A stretch of DNA of 64,000 nucleotides from Prochlorococcus sp. AG-363-M21 (GCA_003278305.1 QCFU01000002.1:62001-126000), one strand, 5' to 3'. Counted from the first letter of the stretch, positions 1-10,457 are shown. Numbers and translations: made by a program. The notes: generated from the letters alone by a model not told the origin.

Positions 1-1109
1 TGATTCTTACATCTACCTGTAATGATCACTTCAGTCTCTGCAGGTTTTCTAAGTAACGTCTCTACAATAGGTTCTTCTGGAATTAGCTCTAAATCAACTG
101 TTGGATTTAATTCATCGAGGATCACAGTTTTATAAAGACCACTAGATATCGCCGCTCGAGCAATTTCCCAAGCTCGCTCAGCTTCTACATAATCAATCGG
201 TTGCTGCTGACCTCGCCAAACAATTGCATCTCTTCCAGATCGAAGATGGTCAACTAAATGAGGATAACTTTCGCGAAGAGCATCAATTGCAGCATCTTCT
301 GTATAACCACTACCTCCTTTAAGCCATTGCAATATCAAAACTCGATGACTCTTGTCTTGACTAATCCCCCGACCTATCGCCTGTAGTGCTTTGCCCAGTG
401 CACTGGTAGACTTCCCTTTCCCTTCACCTGTATAAATTTCAATTCCACCTGAAAAATTTGATGATGATAACGAAGAATTTTTATCTATAGATCGATGGGC
501 CCTCATTTCAGAATGTAATTCAGCAATTCGGATTAATTCCAAAGGGGCTGCACGTCCCGTAACAATAACCTCCATACCCTCTGGTCTGGAACGAAGCGTA
601 TTTACAACATCGTCCAGTTTCAATAAACCTAAATCTAAGACAGGATTTAATTCATCTAAAACAACTACCGAATAAAGAGCGCTAGCAATAGCCCCCTTCG
701 CAATATCCCATCCCCTCTTAGCTTCACTTGCATCAAATTGAGTAGAGTCTTCTGCGGTAAAAAAATCTGCCCTCCCAGTTCTGACTTGATCAATTAAATG
801 AGGAAAACCCTGCTGCAAAGCATCTATTGCTGCATCTTCATCATACGATCTACCTGGTCCTTTTAAAAACCGAAGAAGCAGAACTCTTGTTCTCTTCTTT
901 TCACAGATTCCTAAACCAATAGTTCTTAGAACCACGCCTAAAGCAGCCTGGCTTTTCCCTTTACCTTCCCCATCGTATATATGTAATTGGCCATACCTTC
1001 GTTCTTGACTATCAGCAGCAGTAACAATGCCAATAGACCTTTTGCGAGATGAGCCTCTTAAATGAGTCTTATCTTTTAAATGCGCATCTTTTGACTTCTC
1101 TGACTCCAT
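1..1109 (-). CDS. cobO: Tandem-domain corrinoid adenosyltransferase (CobO/BtuR type), C-terminus cut by the window edge
   Basis: Read directly from the minus strand: ATG at 1109, open to base 1, 369 visible codons. CobO-family enzymes transfer the adenosyl group of ATP to cobalt in the corrinoid (B12) pathway. The family P-loop GEGKGKS occurs twice, at residues 47-53 and 228-234. Each copy is followed by the same block order: a VL(L/I)..LKG strand, EDAAIDAL, an HL(I/V)D segment, a LDELNP Walker B-like strand and VTGR/ITGR. So two homologous units of about 181 residues lie in one chain, whereas the common enzyme (about 200 aa) has one. The second unit is nearly complete at the edge. It is divergent from larE with 76 bp between. 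Family assignment is sure. Whether both units are catalytic is not known. Confidence 0.88.
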   Translation of the reverse strand, partial: MESEKSKDAHLKDKTHLRGSSRKRSIGIVTAADSQERRYGQLHIYDGEGKGKSQAALGVVLRTIGLGICEKKRTRVLLLRFLKGPGRSYDEDAAIDALQQGFPHLIDQVRTGRADFFTAEDSTQFDASEAKRGWDIAKGAIASALYSVVVLDELNPVLDLGLLKLDDVVNTLRSRPEGMEVIVTGRAAPLELIRIAELHSEMRAHRSIDKNSSLSSSNFSGGIEIYTGEGKGKSTSALGKALQAIGRGISQDKSHRVLILQWLKGGSGYTEDAAIDALRESYPHLVDHLRSGRDAIVWRGQQQPIDYVEAERAWEIARAAISSGLYKTVILDELNPTVDLELIPEEPIVETLLRKPAETEVIITGRCKN

Positions 1110-1185
1110 AGAAGAACGTAACTACATAAAAAGCTTACCTAGATCCAACTAAGAAGATAATCTTCTATAGAGATTAAGTCAGGCA

Positions 1186-2046
1186 ATGATTTTTAGACTC
1201 CAAGATCACCTTAATGCATCACAACTAAAGGTTCTAGAACATTTAAGAGATTCAATTAAAAAAATTGGTAGAGTCTGTGTAGCATATTCTGGTGGTGTTG
1301 ATAGTTCATTAATAGCCGCCATTGCACAAGAGCAATTAGGACAAAATGCTATTGCTATAACTGGAGTATCCCCTTCTTTAGCACCTTATTTACTCGAAGA
1401 AGCCCGGAATCAAGCGAAATGGATAGGAATTATTCATCAGGAATGCATGACTGATGAGCTAAGCAACCCGGAATACAATTTGAACCCGACCAATAGGTGC
1501 TTTGCTTGCAAGAGTGAATTACATAAAAATATAAGCATAATTGCAACCAAATTTCAATCAGCGCAAATTATTGATGGAGTCAATATGGATGACATGGAGG
1601 ATTACAGGCCAGGGATAGAAGCTGCTCGTCAAGCAGGTGTACGATCTCCACTTGCAGAATTAGAAATAAATAAAGAAACAATACGAACAATTTCAAAGGC
1701 CCTTGGTCTCCCTTGGTGGGACAAACCTTCTCAGCCTTGCCTTGCCTCTAGATTTCCTTACGGAGAATCTATAACCTCAGAACGACTAAAAAAAGTAGCC
1801 AAAGCGGAACTATGGTTAATAGATCATGGATTCCCCTCTGTGAGAGTTAGGATTCATGGTCTTGCCGCAAGAATCGAATTGCCTGCAAATCAAATTGATG
1901 AGTTTATCTATGGCATAAATAAAAAAGAACTAGTCACTTATTTTCTATCAATTGGCTTTAGCTCCGTAAGTGTAGACCTTGAGGGCCTAATAAGTGGAAA
2001 GCTTAATCGCATGATGAAACATGATTTGCAAAACGCGAATGACTAA
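1186..2046 (+). CDS. larE: ATP-dependent sacrificial sulfur transferase LarE
   Basis: 286 aa, ATG start. LarE is a PP-loop ATPase that adenylates the carboxylate of a pyridinium precursor and donates sulfur, in the known family from its own cysteine, while making the nickel-pincer cofactor of lactate racemase. The PP-loop SGGVDSS is at residues 35-41. Residues 184-189 read PCLASR, where C185 matches the sulfur-donating cysteine of the single-use LarE type. A further C-x2-C lies at 105-108. No larA, larB or larC is present in this window, so the substrate here is inferred only from the family. Some PP-loop relatives act on other substrates, so the racemase link is tentative. Confidence 0.85.
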   Translation: MIFRLQDHLNASQLKVLEHLRDSIKKIGRVCVAYSGGVDSSLIAAIAQEQLGQNAIAITGVSPSLAPYLLEEARNQAKWIGIIHQECMTDELSNPEYNLNPTNRCFACKSELHKNISIIATKFQSAQIIDGVNMDDMEDYRPGIEAARQAGVRSPLAELEINKETIRTISKALGLPWWDKPSQPCLASRFPYGESITSERLKKVAKAELWLIDHGFPSVRVRIHGLAARIELPANQIDEFIYGINKKELVTYFLSIGFSSVSVDLEGLISGKLNRMMKHDLQNAND

Positions 2047-2067
2047 TCAAATAACATATTATTCTAA

Positions 2068-2535
2068 TTAACCTGCTTGACGGAAGTCATGACTTAATTG
2101 AATTGATGTTTGCCGTTGCAGATTTTTCAAAGAATAGCGTTCTGACTCAAATTCCTTATACAAAAAATCACACGCCTGAATGGGCATGGTGTGATCTCCG
2201 CAAGTGAAAACATCAACAGCTGCATATTTGCTTTCTGGCCAAGTATGAATAGACAAGTGAGACTCGGCTAACAATGCGAGAGCAGTTACTCCCTGAGGTT
2301 TGAATTTATGTGTTGCTAAATTTAAGAGCTTTGCACCTGAAACTTTTACTGCAGTCGTAATCGTAGTTCTCACAAAAGCTTCATCATTTAACTTGAATTG
2401 ATTACAATCGTGCAATTCAAGTATGCAATGCTTACCTAGTAAATGCTGAGAGTTCTCACTCTTGACTTCACAAGACAAATCATCTGAATTCAGCCATCCC
2501 GGATTAGGATGCAACACCGAGAAATCTTGTTTCAT
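2068..2535 (-). CDS. speD: S-adenosylmethionine decarboxylase proenzyme (SpeD)
   Basis: 155 aa, ATG start. The enzyme decarboxylates S-adenosylmethionine to the aminopropyl donor for spermidine synthesis. The proenzyme cuts itself to create a pyruvoyl group. The cleavage signature [11 protein letters not shown] is at 91-101, so E91-S92 is the expected processing site, and FTCGDH places the catalytic cysteine at C112. The chain is somewhat longer than the 120-130 aa of many bacterial SpeD proteins because of an N-terminal extension of about 40 residues without a recognisable motif. It converges on larE with 21 bp between stops. recF lies upstream on the same strand, 53 bp away. Confidence 0.92.
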   Translation of the reverse strand: MKQDFSVLHPNPGWLNSDDLSCEVKSENSQHLLGKHCILELHDCNQFKLNDEAFVRTTITTAVKVSGAKLLNLATHKFKPQGVTALALLAESHLSIHTWPESKYAAVDVFTCGDHTMPIQACDFLYKEFESERYSLKNLQRQTSIQLSHDFRQAG

Positions 2536-2588
2536 TAATTTAGTTCTTTAAAATTCTATCTAGATTAACCGACCAGCAGCTCAACATA

Positions 2589-3686
2589 CTACTTATCCAA
2601 TATCAGAAGCTGAGACTCACTATTCCAATCATCCTCAAAAGCACTTAAATGAGTGGCGCTAATTAAACACTGGTGTTTTTGGCCTACTGCCTCTAAAAGC
2701 ATTAATTGTCTGTGAGGATCTAATTCTGCAAGGACATCATCTAAAATTAATATTGGTGGTTCTCCATATAATTCTTCTATTAATTCTAACTCAGCTAATT
2801 TCACAGCCAAAACAATCGTTCTTTGTTGGCCTGCAGAGCCATATTTCCTAGCTGAAACACCATTTAGCAAAAACTCAACATCATCTCTATGGGGCCCAAT
2901 CTTGCAAATGCCAAATTGCTTTTCATTGCCTCTTTGTTGTAGCAGTTGTTGCTCTATAGATTCTGACCAAAATAATTCATCTTTATTACTATCTTCCAAA
3001 AAACTACCAGGTGAATAAACAAGCTTTAGATCTTCTTTGCCATTGCTAAGTTTCTTCTGCCATGCCAATGCAAGTGGTTGCAAGCGTTGAAGAAGTCTTT
3101 GTCTGCGACGATGAATCCTTGTACTGATTAAAGCCATTTGAGTATCAAAGCTATCTAATAAACTGTCTTGATCTTTTCCCGTAGCATTTTCTTGGTATTT
3201 CCAAATATGATTTCGCTGGCGTAATAATCTAGAAAAGCGACTAATAAGATCTGAGTAAACGGGCTCGAGCTGAAGAACAGCTTTATCAATCCAGTTACGT
3301 CGAAGAGCTGGTTGTCCTCTAACTAATTCAAGATCCAATGAGCTAAAACTCACACATCTTAATGGCCCCAATAAATCTAATTGCCTAGATAAAGGTTTTC
3401 CATTTCGATAAGCTTTTCTACCGCCTCGCCTTTTTAATTCAAGCTGAAGCGTTTCATCCGTATTCACAAGTGCCTTCAAAACTGCTTTATTTTCATTCCA
3501 ATAAATTAAATCTTGATCTGAACTTGTTCGATGTGAGCGAAGGGTCCCTAACAAGCTAACTGCCTCTAATAGATTAGATTTCCCTATGCCATTTGCACCA
3601 ATGACCAACAGACGTTTTTGCTTCAACTCAAGCTGAAGCCGCCTGTAATTCCTGAAACAGTTGAGTTCTAGTTGATGAAGCCTAAT
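2589..3686 (-). CDS. recF: DNA replication/repair protein RecF, probable ATT start
   Basis: RecF is an SMC-like ATPase that loads RecA at gaps. The first ATG/GTG/TTG in frame is TTG at 3626, which would give 345 aa and lose the conserved N-terminal strand. The frame stays open upstream to a TAA at 3729-3731. Starting at the ATT codon at 3684-3686 gives 365 aa beginning (M)[13 protein letters not shown]. This places FRN at 11-13 and the Walker A GANGIGK at 30-36, the same numbering as I recall for E. coli RecF (FRN 11-13, K36). The C-terminal half has the ABC signature GSAGQQR and Walker [13 protein letters not shown]. Identity is certain. The ATT start is my inference; the alternative is TTG 3626. 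Confidence 0.88.
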   Translation of the reverse strand: MRLHQLELNCFRNYRRLQLELKQKRLLVIGANGIGKSNLLEAVSLLGTLRSHRTSSDQDLIYWNENKAVLKALVNTDETLQLELKRRGGRKAYRNGKPLSRQLDLLGPLRCVSFSSLDLELVRGQPALRRNWIDKAVLQLEPVYSDLISRFSRLLRQRNHIWKYQENATGKDQDSLLDSFDTQMALISTRIHRRRQRLLQRLQPLALAWQKKLSNGKEDLKLVYSPGSFLEDSNKDELFWSESIEQQLLQQRGNEKQFGICKIGPHRDDVEFLLNGVSARKYGSAGQQRTIVLAVKLAELELIEELYGEPPILILDDVLAELDPHRQLMLLEAVGQKHQCLISATHLSAFEDDWNSESQLLILDK

Positions 3687-3765
3687 CTTCTTTTGGCAAG
3701 CTTTAGCTAAGCTAAGTCTATTAGCAATTTAAAATTAGTCTCATGTAACTGAACTATGCGAATTT

Positions 3766-3839
3766 GGGCATGTAGCTCAGCTGGATAGAGCATCAGATTC
3801 CGGTTCTGAGGGTCGGGGGTTCGAGTCCCTCCATGCTCG
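3766..3839 (+). tRNA. tRNA-Arg (anticodon CCG)
   Basis: A 74-nt cloverleaf can be folded by hand. The acceptor stem GGGCATG (3766-3772) pairs with CATGCTC (3832-3838) with one G-U, and the discriminator is G3839. The D-arm contains AGCTCAGCTGGATAGAGC. The anticodon stem TCAGA/TCTGA encloses loop TTCCGGT, with CCG at 3800-3802. The T-arm is GGGGGTTCGAGTCCCTC. CCA is not encoded. It reads CGG codons and lies divergently upstream of recF. Confidence 0.96.
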
Positions 3840-3855
3840 TTTAAATTAAAGGTTT

Positions 3856-4305
3856 TTAAAGCCTGTATGCCATAACACGAATACCATTTGGATCCATCAA
3901 GAAACCATTACGCTTCAATATTTCACTTGCCATAGGAGGTGCTGCTAGTGAAATACTGCATCCTGGAAGTTCTTTCTGAATAATTTTTAATGCAGAATTA
4001 ACAAGAATAGAAAGCAATTGCATTTGATCTGGACCTGGCTCAGCCGCAAGATCCCATAAATTAGCATTCAACCCTTTATCACTTGTAATGCGCACAAAAC
4101 CACATAACTTACCTGTTGCTTGTTCCACAATACTTATGTTGCAATAACTATTTTGTAATGCTTTTACAAGTTTCCGAGATGGATGTTTTTCGCCAGAGAA
4201 CCTTGAGAGCAAACTATTCAATGCTTGAGGAGATGGAGGCTCTTGAATCTCCAACAAAAGGCCTAAAGGGAGTTTAGAAAATTTTGAATATTGAAAAGAA
4301 AGCAA
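3856..4305 (-). CDS. Small GNAT-fold protein downstream of ppc
   Basis: 149 aa. The TTG start at 4305 lies 3 nt after the ppc stop, and the ppc TGA is itself an in-frame stop for this frame, so no longer start is possible. Translation is probably coupled to ppc. The layout looks like a shortened acetyltransferase (GNAT) fold: a strand with GKLCGFVRI near the middle, a helix (QLLSILVNSALKII), and a C-terminal SEILKRNGFLMD segment like the usual GNAT C-terminal helix-strand. A clear acetyl-CoA loop (Q/RxxGxG/A) is not visible, so enzyme activity is doubtful. I do not know its substrate. Confidence 0.7.
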   Translation of the reverse strand: MLSFQYSKFSKLPLGLLLEIQEPPSPQALNSLLSRFSGEKHPSRKLVKALQNSYCNISIVEQATGKLCGFVRITSDKGLNANLWDLAAEPGPDQMQLLSILVNSALKIIQKELPGCSISLAAPPMASEILKRNGFLMDPNGIRVMAYRL

Positions 4306-4308
4306 GTG

Positions 4309-7300
4309 TCAGCCTGTATTTCTCATACCTGCAGCAATACCATTAATAGTTAATAAAGCTCCTCGTAACAACTCACTACGACTATATGTACGCCCTTGAT
4401 GTTCTTGCGTAGTTAGTATCTCATTCATAGGGGGTTGCCGTTTTTGGTCACGTAATCGACAAAGCAAAGCTACTTGCAAAAAACCAAGTGGGACAATAGT
4501 CCGATTCCTAAGATCAACTGACAATTGCAATGCAGGATCTGCACTTAAGAGTCTTGGCTTTCCCGTTATTTTTAAAATCAATGATTTGGTAAGACTATAT
4601 TCTTTAGAAATTATCTGAAAAATTTTCTTAAAAGCATCAATATTTTCTGTACTTCCAAGACTCGTCATGTAATGATGGGCAACTTCAAGATCGACTTTCG
4701 ACAACGTCATCTCTACTTTAGAAATCAACATTCGAAAAAAGGGCCAACGTTGATGCAATCTCCTTAATAACTCCAGCTGATCTGAATCATTCTGTAATTC
4801 ATCTGCCAAGGCAGTACCTACTCCGAACCAACTAGGTAAAAGAAACCTACTTTGTGTCCAACCAAAAACCCATGGAATAGCTCTTAAGCTAGACAGATCT
4901 TTAGTACCAGTTTTTCTACGAGCTGGACGACTAGATATTTGTAATTTACTAATCTCTTCTATTGGAGTCACCTCTTGAAAAAAGGCAACCAAATCTGGAT
5001 TGTCATGTACCAAAGCTCGATAATGTTGTCTAGATTTTGCAGCCAATCTAGTCATCAGGCTATTCCAAGTCGGCGTTGCATCTAATTGATTCGTAACCAA
5101 ACTATTCTGTAAAACAGCAGTTGTTACTGTCTCTAAATTATAAAGAGCTAACTCAGGCAAACTATATTTAGATGCAAGTACTTCTCCTTGCTCAGTGATT
5201 TTTATTCGGCCCTTAAGTGTTCCACTTGGTTGAGCAAGAATCGCCTGATATGCCGGGCCTCCACCTCTTCCAACTGAACCACCACGACCATGAAACAAAC
5301 GCAAAGCTACACCATGCGTATTAGCAAGGTTCTGAAGCGCAATTTGAGCTTGATGTATCTCCCAATTACTTGATAAAAAACCAGAGTCCTTATTACTATC
5401 AGAATAACCAAGCATCAATTCCTGTAAAGGCTGTGATTTTTCACCTGCACGTGGTAATAAGTTTATATAAATTTCTGACGTAAAAAGCTCTTCCATGACT
5501 GCAGGAGCTCTTTGCAAATCTTCAACTGTCTCAAATAAAGGGACTACAAGTAAATCGGAAGCACCTGTAGATATATCTACCAATCCTATTTCTTTTGCCA
5601 AAAGCACAACTTCTAAAAGATCAGAAACTGTATGACTCATGGAAATGACATAAGACCTACAAATACGACTGCCAAACTCAGCTTGTAAACGATGAAGCAT
5701 TTTAAAAACTGATATTGTTTCTTCGGTACTTTTTGACCACTCAACTGCAGTGGGAATTAATGGGCGACGAGTTTGCAACTCATCAATTAACCACTTAACT
5801 TTTGCAACTTCATCCATTTCCCCATAAGGAGTAGATAAATCAAGGTATTTTGTTAATTCATCTAAGGCATCACTATGACGAGTGCTTTCTTGCCTAATAT
5901 CCAAACTAGCCAATGAGAAGCCAAAAATATGCACCTGAGTTATCAATGTGTCTAATGGCTCACAACTAAGATCAGTTGCAACCAGACTATTCTTGATCAA
6001 CTCTAAATCACTCAGAAATTCAGCTATGGAGCAATAATGCAAATTCTGATTAATCGATTGATTAGATTCGTCGATAGATTTGTCTTTCTCAAGCAAAGTT
6101 TGCCAACCTTGTGCAGATAGTTCTTGGTTACGTTGATGTGTCAACTGTAATCTTTGCAAGATATAGCTAAGTTTTAATCGATAAGGCTCTAACCTATATC
6201 TTGCAGCTCGTTCCTCATATACTTTAGGAAATCTAATTCTATCCATTTCTAACGACTCTAATAAAGGAGCACCAACTTGACTCCATTGCATTGAAATGCT
6301 CAACTGATCTCTTAACTCTTGAACAGAAGAAATATATCGCTCAAGCATTAGCTGACGTTGATAACATGCTGTTCTCCAAGTGATTTCTGGCGTAACAGAA
6401 GGATTGCCATCACGATCCGATCCAACCCAAGACCCAAACGTGCAAAAGGCTTCTTGTGGCATTTCTACATTTGGGTAACTTTCTGCCAAGGCTAAGTTAA
6501 TACGTCTACGTAACTGAGGCATTGCGTCAAAGAGCACCTGCTGAAAGTAGTGCAAAGCATAATCCACTTCATCTAATACAGTTGGCTTAAATTGATGCAA
6601 TTCATCTGTTCTCCACCAAAGTCTTATCTCTTCTTCTAGATGTAATCTAAGGTTATCTTGTTCGGTCAATGAAAAAGGAGAATCAGATTGGAGTTGCTTT
6701 AAAAGACTCGCTACTCTACGTTGTTTATGTCGAACAGTATGTCTAACTATTTCCGTAGGGTGAGCTGTAAAAACAAGCCGAATATCCATCTCTCGCAATA
6801 GCTCCTCAAGTTGCCCAGGAGGCACGTTTAACCCTCGCAAACGTTCAAAAAGTTGCCTAAAAGTTGCTGGAGATGTCTGACTAGCAAGAGGAGGGGCAAA
6901 AGGATCTAATACATTTTTTAAATCATCTCCTTGAAAACTGGTAATGCTTTCTAAATAAGTATCTTCTTCAATTCTTTGCTCAAGAATATTAACCAACTGA
7001 AAATACAAAGAAAATGCCCTTGCTGCAGCAATGGCTTCAGATAAGTCCATATCTCTAATCAAAAGCACAATCTCATTTACTGGATTAGATTTCTCGTCAT
7101 CGATTAAGGCACTGGGATCACATAACTGTTTCAAACGAAGTACTCTTTCTACATGCTCTAATGGACATTCACTGCGTAATACTGTTTTCCATAAATCTTC
7201 CACAAGCTCCAATCTACTTTGCAATAATTTTCCTGAGTTTTTATCTGAGAGCACACAGTTGACTTGTCCAGAGTCATGCGAAGAAAGATTTTCACCTTGA

Positions 7301-7311
7301 TGTTTCGACAT
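4309..7311 (-). CDS. ppc: Phosphoenolpyruvate carboxylase
   Basis: 1000 aa, ATG start. It carboxylates PEP with bicarbonate to oxaloacetate, the anaplerotic route feeding the TCA branches and aspartate family. The catalytic histidine signature TAHPTE has H184. Other family blocks are [12 protein letters not shown], the [12 protein letters not shown] block, the glycine-rich [13 protein letters not shown] loop, and a C-terminus ending RNTG as is usual for the family. The length is typical of cyanobacterial enzymes. The start is 2 nt after the gshA stop, so it belongs to a trpE-gshA-ppc-GNAT run. The mobile glycine loop is intact, so nothing suggests loss of activity. Confidence 0.97.
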   Translation of the reverse strand: MSKHQGENLSSHDSGQVNCVLSDKNSGKLLQSRLELVEDLWKTVLRSECPLEHVERVLRLKQLCDPSALIDDEKSNPVNEIVLLIRDMDLSEAIAAARAFSLYFQLVNILEQRIEEDTYLESITSFQGDDLKNVLDPFAPPLASQTSPATFRQLFERLRGLNVPPGQLEELLREMDIRLVFTAHPTEIVRHTVRHKQRRVASLLKQLQSDSPFSLTEQDNLRLHLEEEIRLWWRTDELHQFKPTVLDEVDYALHYFQQVLFDAMPQLRRRINLALAESYPNVEMPQEAFCTFGSWVGSDRDGNPSVTPEITWRTACYQRQLMLERYISSVQELRDQLSISMQWSQVGAPLLESLEMDRIRFPKVYEERAARYRLEPYRLKLSYILQRLQLTHQRNQELSAQGWQTLLEKDKSIDESNQSINQNLHYCSIAEFLSDLELIKNSLVATDLSCEPLDTLITQVHIFGFSLASLDIRQESTRHSDALDELTKYLDLSTPYGEMDEVAKVKWLIDELQTRRPLIPTAVEWSKSTEETISVFKMLHRLQAEFGSRICRSYVISMSHTVSDLLEVVLLAKEIGLVDISTGASDLLVVPLFETVEDLQRAPAVMEELFTSEIYINLLPRAGEKSQPLQELMLGYSDSNKDSGFLSSNWEIHQAQIALQNLANTHGVALRLFHGRGGSVGRGGGPAYQAILAQPSGTLKGRIKITEQGEVLASKYSLPELALYNLETVTTAVLQNSLVTNQLDATPTWNSLMTRLAAKSRQHYRALVHDNPDLVAFFQEVTPIEEISKLQISSRPARRKTGTKDLSSLRAIPWVFGWTQSRFLLPSWFGVGTALADELQNDSDQLELLRRLHQRWPFFRMLISKVEMTLSKVDLEVAHHYMTSLGSTENIDAFKKIFQIISKEYSLTKSLILKITGKPRLLSADPALQLSVDLRNRTIVPLGFLQVALLCRLRDQKRQPPMNEILTTQEHQGRTYSRSELLRGALLTINGIAAGMRNTG

Positions 7312-7313
7312 TT

Positions 7314-8453
7314 TTATTTCAAAGTTGACGATGTCTTACTAAAAATAATTTCTTCATCTTCCATATCACTAATAGTCTGGTTCAAGACATCTTGTAGAGA
7401 TTTTCCTTCAGAACAAGATTTAAGCCATTGCATTGATTGATTACCTCTTTCTAAAACTTTATGAATTGGAGACAATAAATTAATCATATTCATATCATTA
7501 GCCAATGGAGCAACATCTTCAAGCAATTGTGCTATCCAATCTCTACAAGTAATTTTACTGCCATCTATCCAGTGAGAAAGATGAGCATCAAGACTCTTTC
7601 TTGCTGCAAGGTCCTCATTCTCATCACTTAATTGCGATAATTCCTTAACAGACAAGGCACTAACTTCAAGAGGGTCTAACAAACTGGGGTTATTGATAAG
7701 GCTAATTACTCTTAATTCCAACAAAGCTGTAACTGCCAATAACAAATCACAATTAGTAATTAAGTCACAAATACGTAATTCTAATCTATTTAATTCATAA
7801 GGACGTTTAGGTCCATTAGGTCTAACAGAAGTCCATAAATGCCTCTCATTATGCATATTACCTTGATCAAGTTGTTCTTCAATCCACTGAATATAATGTA
7901 CATGATTTAGAAAAATTGGAACTTCTCGAGGAGTTCGGGGAAATTGAATCCATCTTTGTGAATGTACCCCTGTTATAGAACCATCTAAGAAAGGTGAGCT
8001 AGCACTTAAGGCAAGGAATAATGCTGCTTCGCAGCGTATCAGTCTTAAAGCAGCAAAAAGCTCAGGCAATTCTTTAATACCTAAATTGATATGAACACTA
8101 GTGGTAACAACTTTCGTTCCATAATTTAATTCAATGAATTGATGATAATCACTGGTTAAGTCAGACCTTTCAAATTTAGAGCTATCGCCTAAGCTAAGCG
8201 TACTCCCAGGAAGTATTGTTAAATTACGGTTGGTCAACCAAGAGCGTAACTTTCGTCTAGGTATTAATAGAGAATCTTTTAAGGTTAAATAATCAAAATA
8301 GGGAGAAGTTATATATTCCAAGTTCCTTTTATCAGGCTCTTTCACAAAATCAGAAAACACCTTCGTGACATGATCTGAAATCCCATAATGTTCACAAGTT
8401 AAATAACCTGTAAACAATTCAACTTCGAATCCCTTAAGAAGTAAACATTTCAT
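7314..8453 (-). CDS. gshA: Glutamate-cysteine ligase, cyanobacterial/plant-like type
   Basis: 379 aa. First enzyme of glutathione synthesis, joining glutamate and cysteine with ATP. It starts with the [10 protein letters not shown] segment characteristic of the cyanobacterial GshA group and has the substrate-site-like run [15 protein letters not shown] near residue 110. The ATG at 8453 overlaps the trpE stop as ATGA (4 bp), and ppc begins 2 nt after its own stop, so all are probably translated from one message. The function is assigned by overall recognition of the family rather than by one diagnostic residue. Confidence 0.85.
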   Translation of the reverse strand: MKCLLLKGFEVELFTGYLTCEHYGISDHVTKVFSDFVKEPDKRNLEYITSPYFDYLTLKDSLLIPRRKLRSWLTNRNLTILPGSTLSLGDSSKFERSDLTSDYHQFIELNYGTKVVTTSVHINLGIKELPELFAALRLIRCEAALFLALSASSPFLDGSITGVHSQRWIQFPRTPREVPIFLNHVHYIQWIEEQLDQGNMHNERHLWTSVRPNGPKRPYELNRLELRICDLITNCDLLLAVTALLELRVISLINNPSLLDPLEVSALSVKELSQLSDENEDLAARKSLDAHLSHWIDGSKITCRDWIAQLLEDVAPLANDMNMINLLSPIHKVLERGNQSMQWLKSCSEGKSLQDVLNQTISDMEDEEIIFSKTSSTLK

Positions 8454-9970
8454 AATTTACACGGTTTCAAGCATGCCAACGCTGTAAACATTCCCTTGGC
8501 TTTATTAATAGTTTCTTGATATTCATTTTCAGGAATTGAATCAGCAACAATGCCTGCACCTGATTGAACTTGAACATTCCATAAACTATCTCCAATAGGG
8601 AAAGCAAGCATTGTTCTAATTGTAATTGCTGTATTTAAAGCACCATTCAAATCAACTGATCCATATACACCAGAATAAGGTCCTCTAGCCTGAGGTTCTA
8701 ATTCATTAATCAGCTGCATTGCTCTGATTTTTGGCGCTCCAGAAACAGTTCCTGCTGGGAAAGATGCTTTCAATAAATCCCAGACATCCATATCTATTGT
8801 CAACACTCCTTCGACTTGACTAACTATATGCATCACGTGGGAATATTTCTCAATCACCATTAGTTCCTTAACTGAAACACTGCCAGGCACACAAACACGT
8901 CCTAAATCATTACGGCCTAAATCAACAAGCATGACGTGCTCAGCTCTTTCCTTAGGATCAGAAAGTAAATCTTTTGAATTGATTGCATCTTCCTTTTCAG
9001 TATTTCCTCGTGGCCTTGTTCCTGCTATAGGACGCAAGCTTGCAATAATTCCTTCTTTTGCAGGTTTAGCCTGAACCATAACCTCAGGGCTAGAACCAAT
9101 TAACTGCCAATCACCAAAATCAAAAAATGCCATGAAAGGCGAAGGGTTAACCATTCTCAAACTGCGATAAATTTGAAATGGGTTGTTCTGAATAGTTGCA
9201 TTAAATTGTTGACTTAAAACAAGCTGAAAAATATCTCCTTGGCCGATATATTCCTTCGCTAACTTCACTGCATATTCAAAATCATTCTTTGACCAATTAC
9301 TTTCTATGCTTTGGTTAATTATTCCATGAGAATCCCAAGGAAGAGGTTGTAGAGAGGGCAATGGTAATGCCATGCTTTTTTCAAGTTCTTGAATTTTATT
9401 GATTGCCTTGTTATATGCATCATCTGGACTGCAATCTTCACTTAAGTCTGCATACGCTACTGCTGTAATAAGTCTTTTAAGCTGATCAAAAATTAAAACT
9501 CTATCCATAAACATCCATATACCATCTGGCGGATCATTCTCACCTCTTAGAAAAACAGGTACTTTTGGCTCAATCCATTGGATTAATTCGTAACCCCACA
9601 TTCCAAATAACTGGCCCAAAGCAGGCAAATCATTAACCACTTCTGATTTATATGGTTTCATCCAATCCTTAAGCGTTGTAAGTGGATTTCCCTGTTTCTC
9701 TTCTGTATGACCATCTCGCCATCTACGAATTAAGGAATCACCCTTTGCCGAAGCAACCCACAAAGGATCTGAAGCTACAACACTCCATCTTCCTATGGTT
9801 TCTCCTCCTTCCACAGACTCAAGCAAAACACCTGGAGGGTTCCCATGTCCTACTTTGAGCCATGTAGACAGGGGAGTTTCCAGATCAGCAGGCCAACTTT
9901 TAGTTAATGGAATAAAAGTTAATCCTCTTGATACTGAATCTAAATATGAATCACGATCTGAAATATGCAT
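8450..9970 (-). CDS. trpE: Anthranilate synthase component I
   Basis: 506 aa, ATG start. Converts chorismate to anthranilate with ammonia supplied by a TrpG subunit; first committed step to tryptophan. Chorismate-binding blocks seen are LRPIAGTRPRG, DPKERAEHVMLVDLGRND and FPAGTVSGAPKIRAM. The N-terminal LLES motif at 49-52 is the known tryptophan feedback site, so end-product inhibition is expected. No trpG lies in the window. First gene of the run with gshA (ATGA overlap), ppc and the GNAT protein. psaD lies downstream of its promoter region on the same strand, 61 bp upstream. Confidence 0.95.
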   Translation of the reverse strand: MHISDRDSYLDSVSRGLTFIPLTKSWPADLETPLSTWLKVGHGNPPGVLLESVEGGETIGRWSVVASDPLWVASAKGDSLIRRWRDGHTEEKQGNPLTTLKDWMKPYKSEVVNDLPALGQLFGMWGYELIQWIEPKVPVFLRGENDPPDGIWMFMDRVLIFDQLKRLITAVAYADLSEDCSPDDAYNKAINKIQELEKSMALPLPSLQPLPWDSHGIINQSIESNWSKNDFEYAVKLAKEYIGQGDIFQLVLSQQFNATIQNNPFQIYRSLRMVNPSPFMAFFDFGDWQLIGSSPEVMVQAKPAKEGIIASLRPIAGTRPRGNTEKEDAINSKDLLSDPKERAEHVMLVDLGRNDLGRVCVPGSVSVKELMVIEKYSHVMHIVSQVEGVLTIDMDVWDLLKASFPAGTVSGAPKIRAMQLINELEPQARGPYSGVYGSVDLNGALNTAITIRTMLAFPIGDSLWNVQVQSGAGIVADSIPENEYQETINKAKGMFTALACLKPCKL

Positions 9971-10031
9971 GCATATTAATCTCAGCTAGAGAGCTGCATA
10001 AGAAATCTAAGCAAAAAACCTGCTCAGCTAC

Positions 10032-10457
10032 TTATGAATCGTAAGTATTCTTATCAGTAAATTTTATACTTGCTGGGTTTGGATTTTGTCCTATCCTCCT
10101 TGCATTGTGATTAATAATGCTTCTTCCCTCATTAACTTTTTCAGGGAAAACACCATCTTTTGGATGAAGAAACTCTGTATCCCCTCCTGGGAAAATTCTA
10201 TAAATTTTATAATCTTCAATCCTGGGCTTAAAAGTTCTCAATTGAGTACCTAAAGCCAAGCATTGCTCTTTACGAGCAAAATACATAAGGTTTTCACCTT
10301 CGTTCATCATTGCCGCTCCTCCAGTTGGCAATTCAAATGCTTGAGACTTTTTGCTAGTCCAAGTAATTGCATATTTTTCTTCCGTTTCAGCAGAATTAAG
10401 TAAACCACCAGTACTACCGATGCTTTGAGGAAGACTGCCTTTCAAAACTTCTGTCAT
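10032..10457 (-). CDS. psaD: Photosystem I subunit II (PsaD)
   Basis: 141 aa, ATG start. Stromal PSI subunit that docks ferredoxin and steadies PsaC. Recognised by the core [20 protein letters not shown] and by the basic loop ending near [16 protein letters not shown], both standard for PsaD. No signal peptide or membrane segment, as expected for an extrinsic cytoplasmic-side subunit. The C-terminus is normal length. The psaC gene for its partner lies about 34 kb away in this window. The 110 bp upstream should hold its promoter; no definite element could be called. Confidence 0.97.
   Translation of the reverse strand: MTEVLKGSLPQSIGSTGGLLNSAETEEKYAITWTSKKSQAFELPTGGAAMMNEGENLMYFARKEQCLALGTQLRTFKPRIEDYKIYRIFPGGDTEFLHPKDGVFPEKVNEGRSIINHNARRIGQNPNPASIKFTDKNTYDS

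Noticed and set aside
3729-3765. Possible frameshift that joins an upstream ATG to recF
   Set aside because: The upstream ATG gives a short unrelated peptide ending in TAA, while the ATT start matches family numbering exactly.
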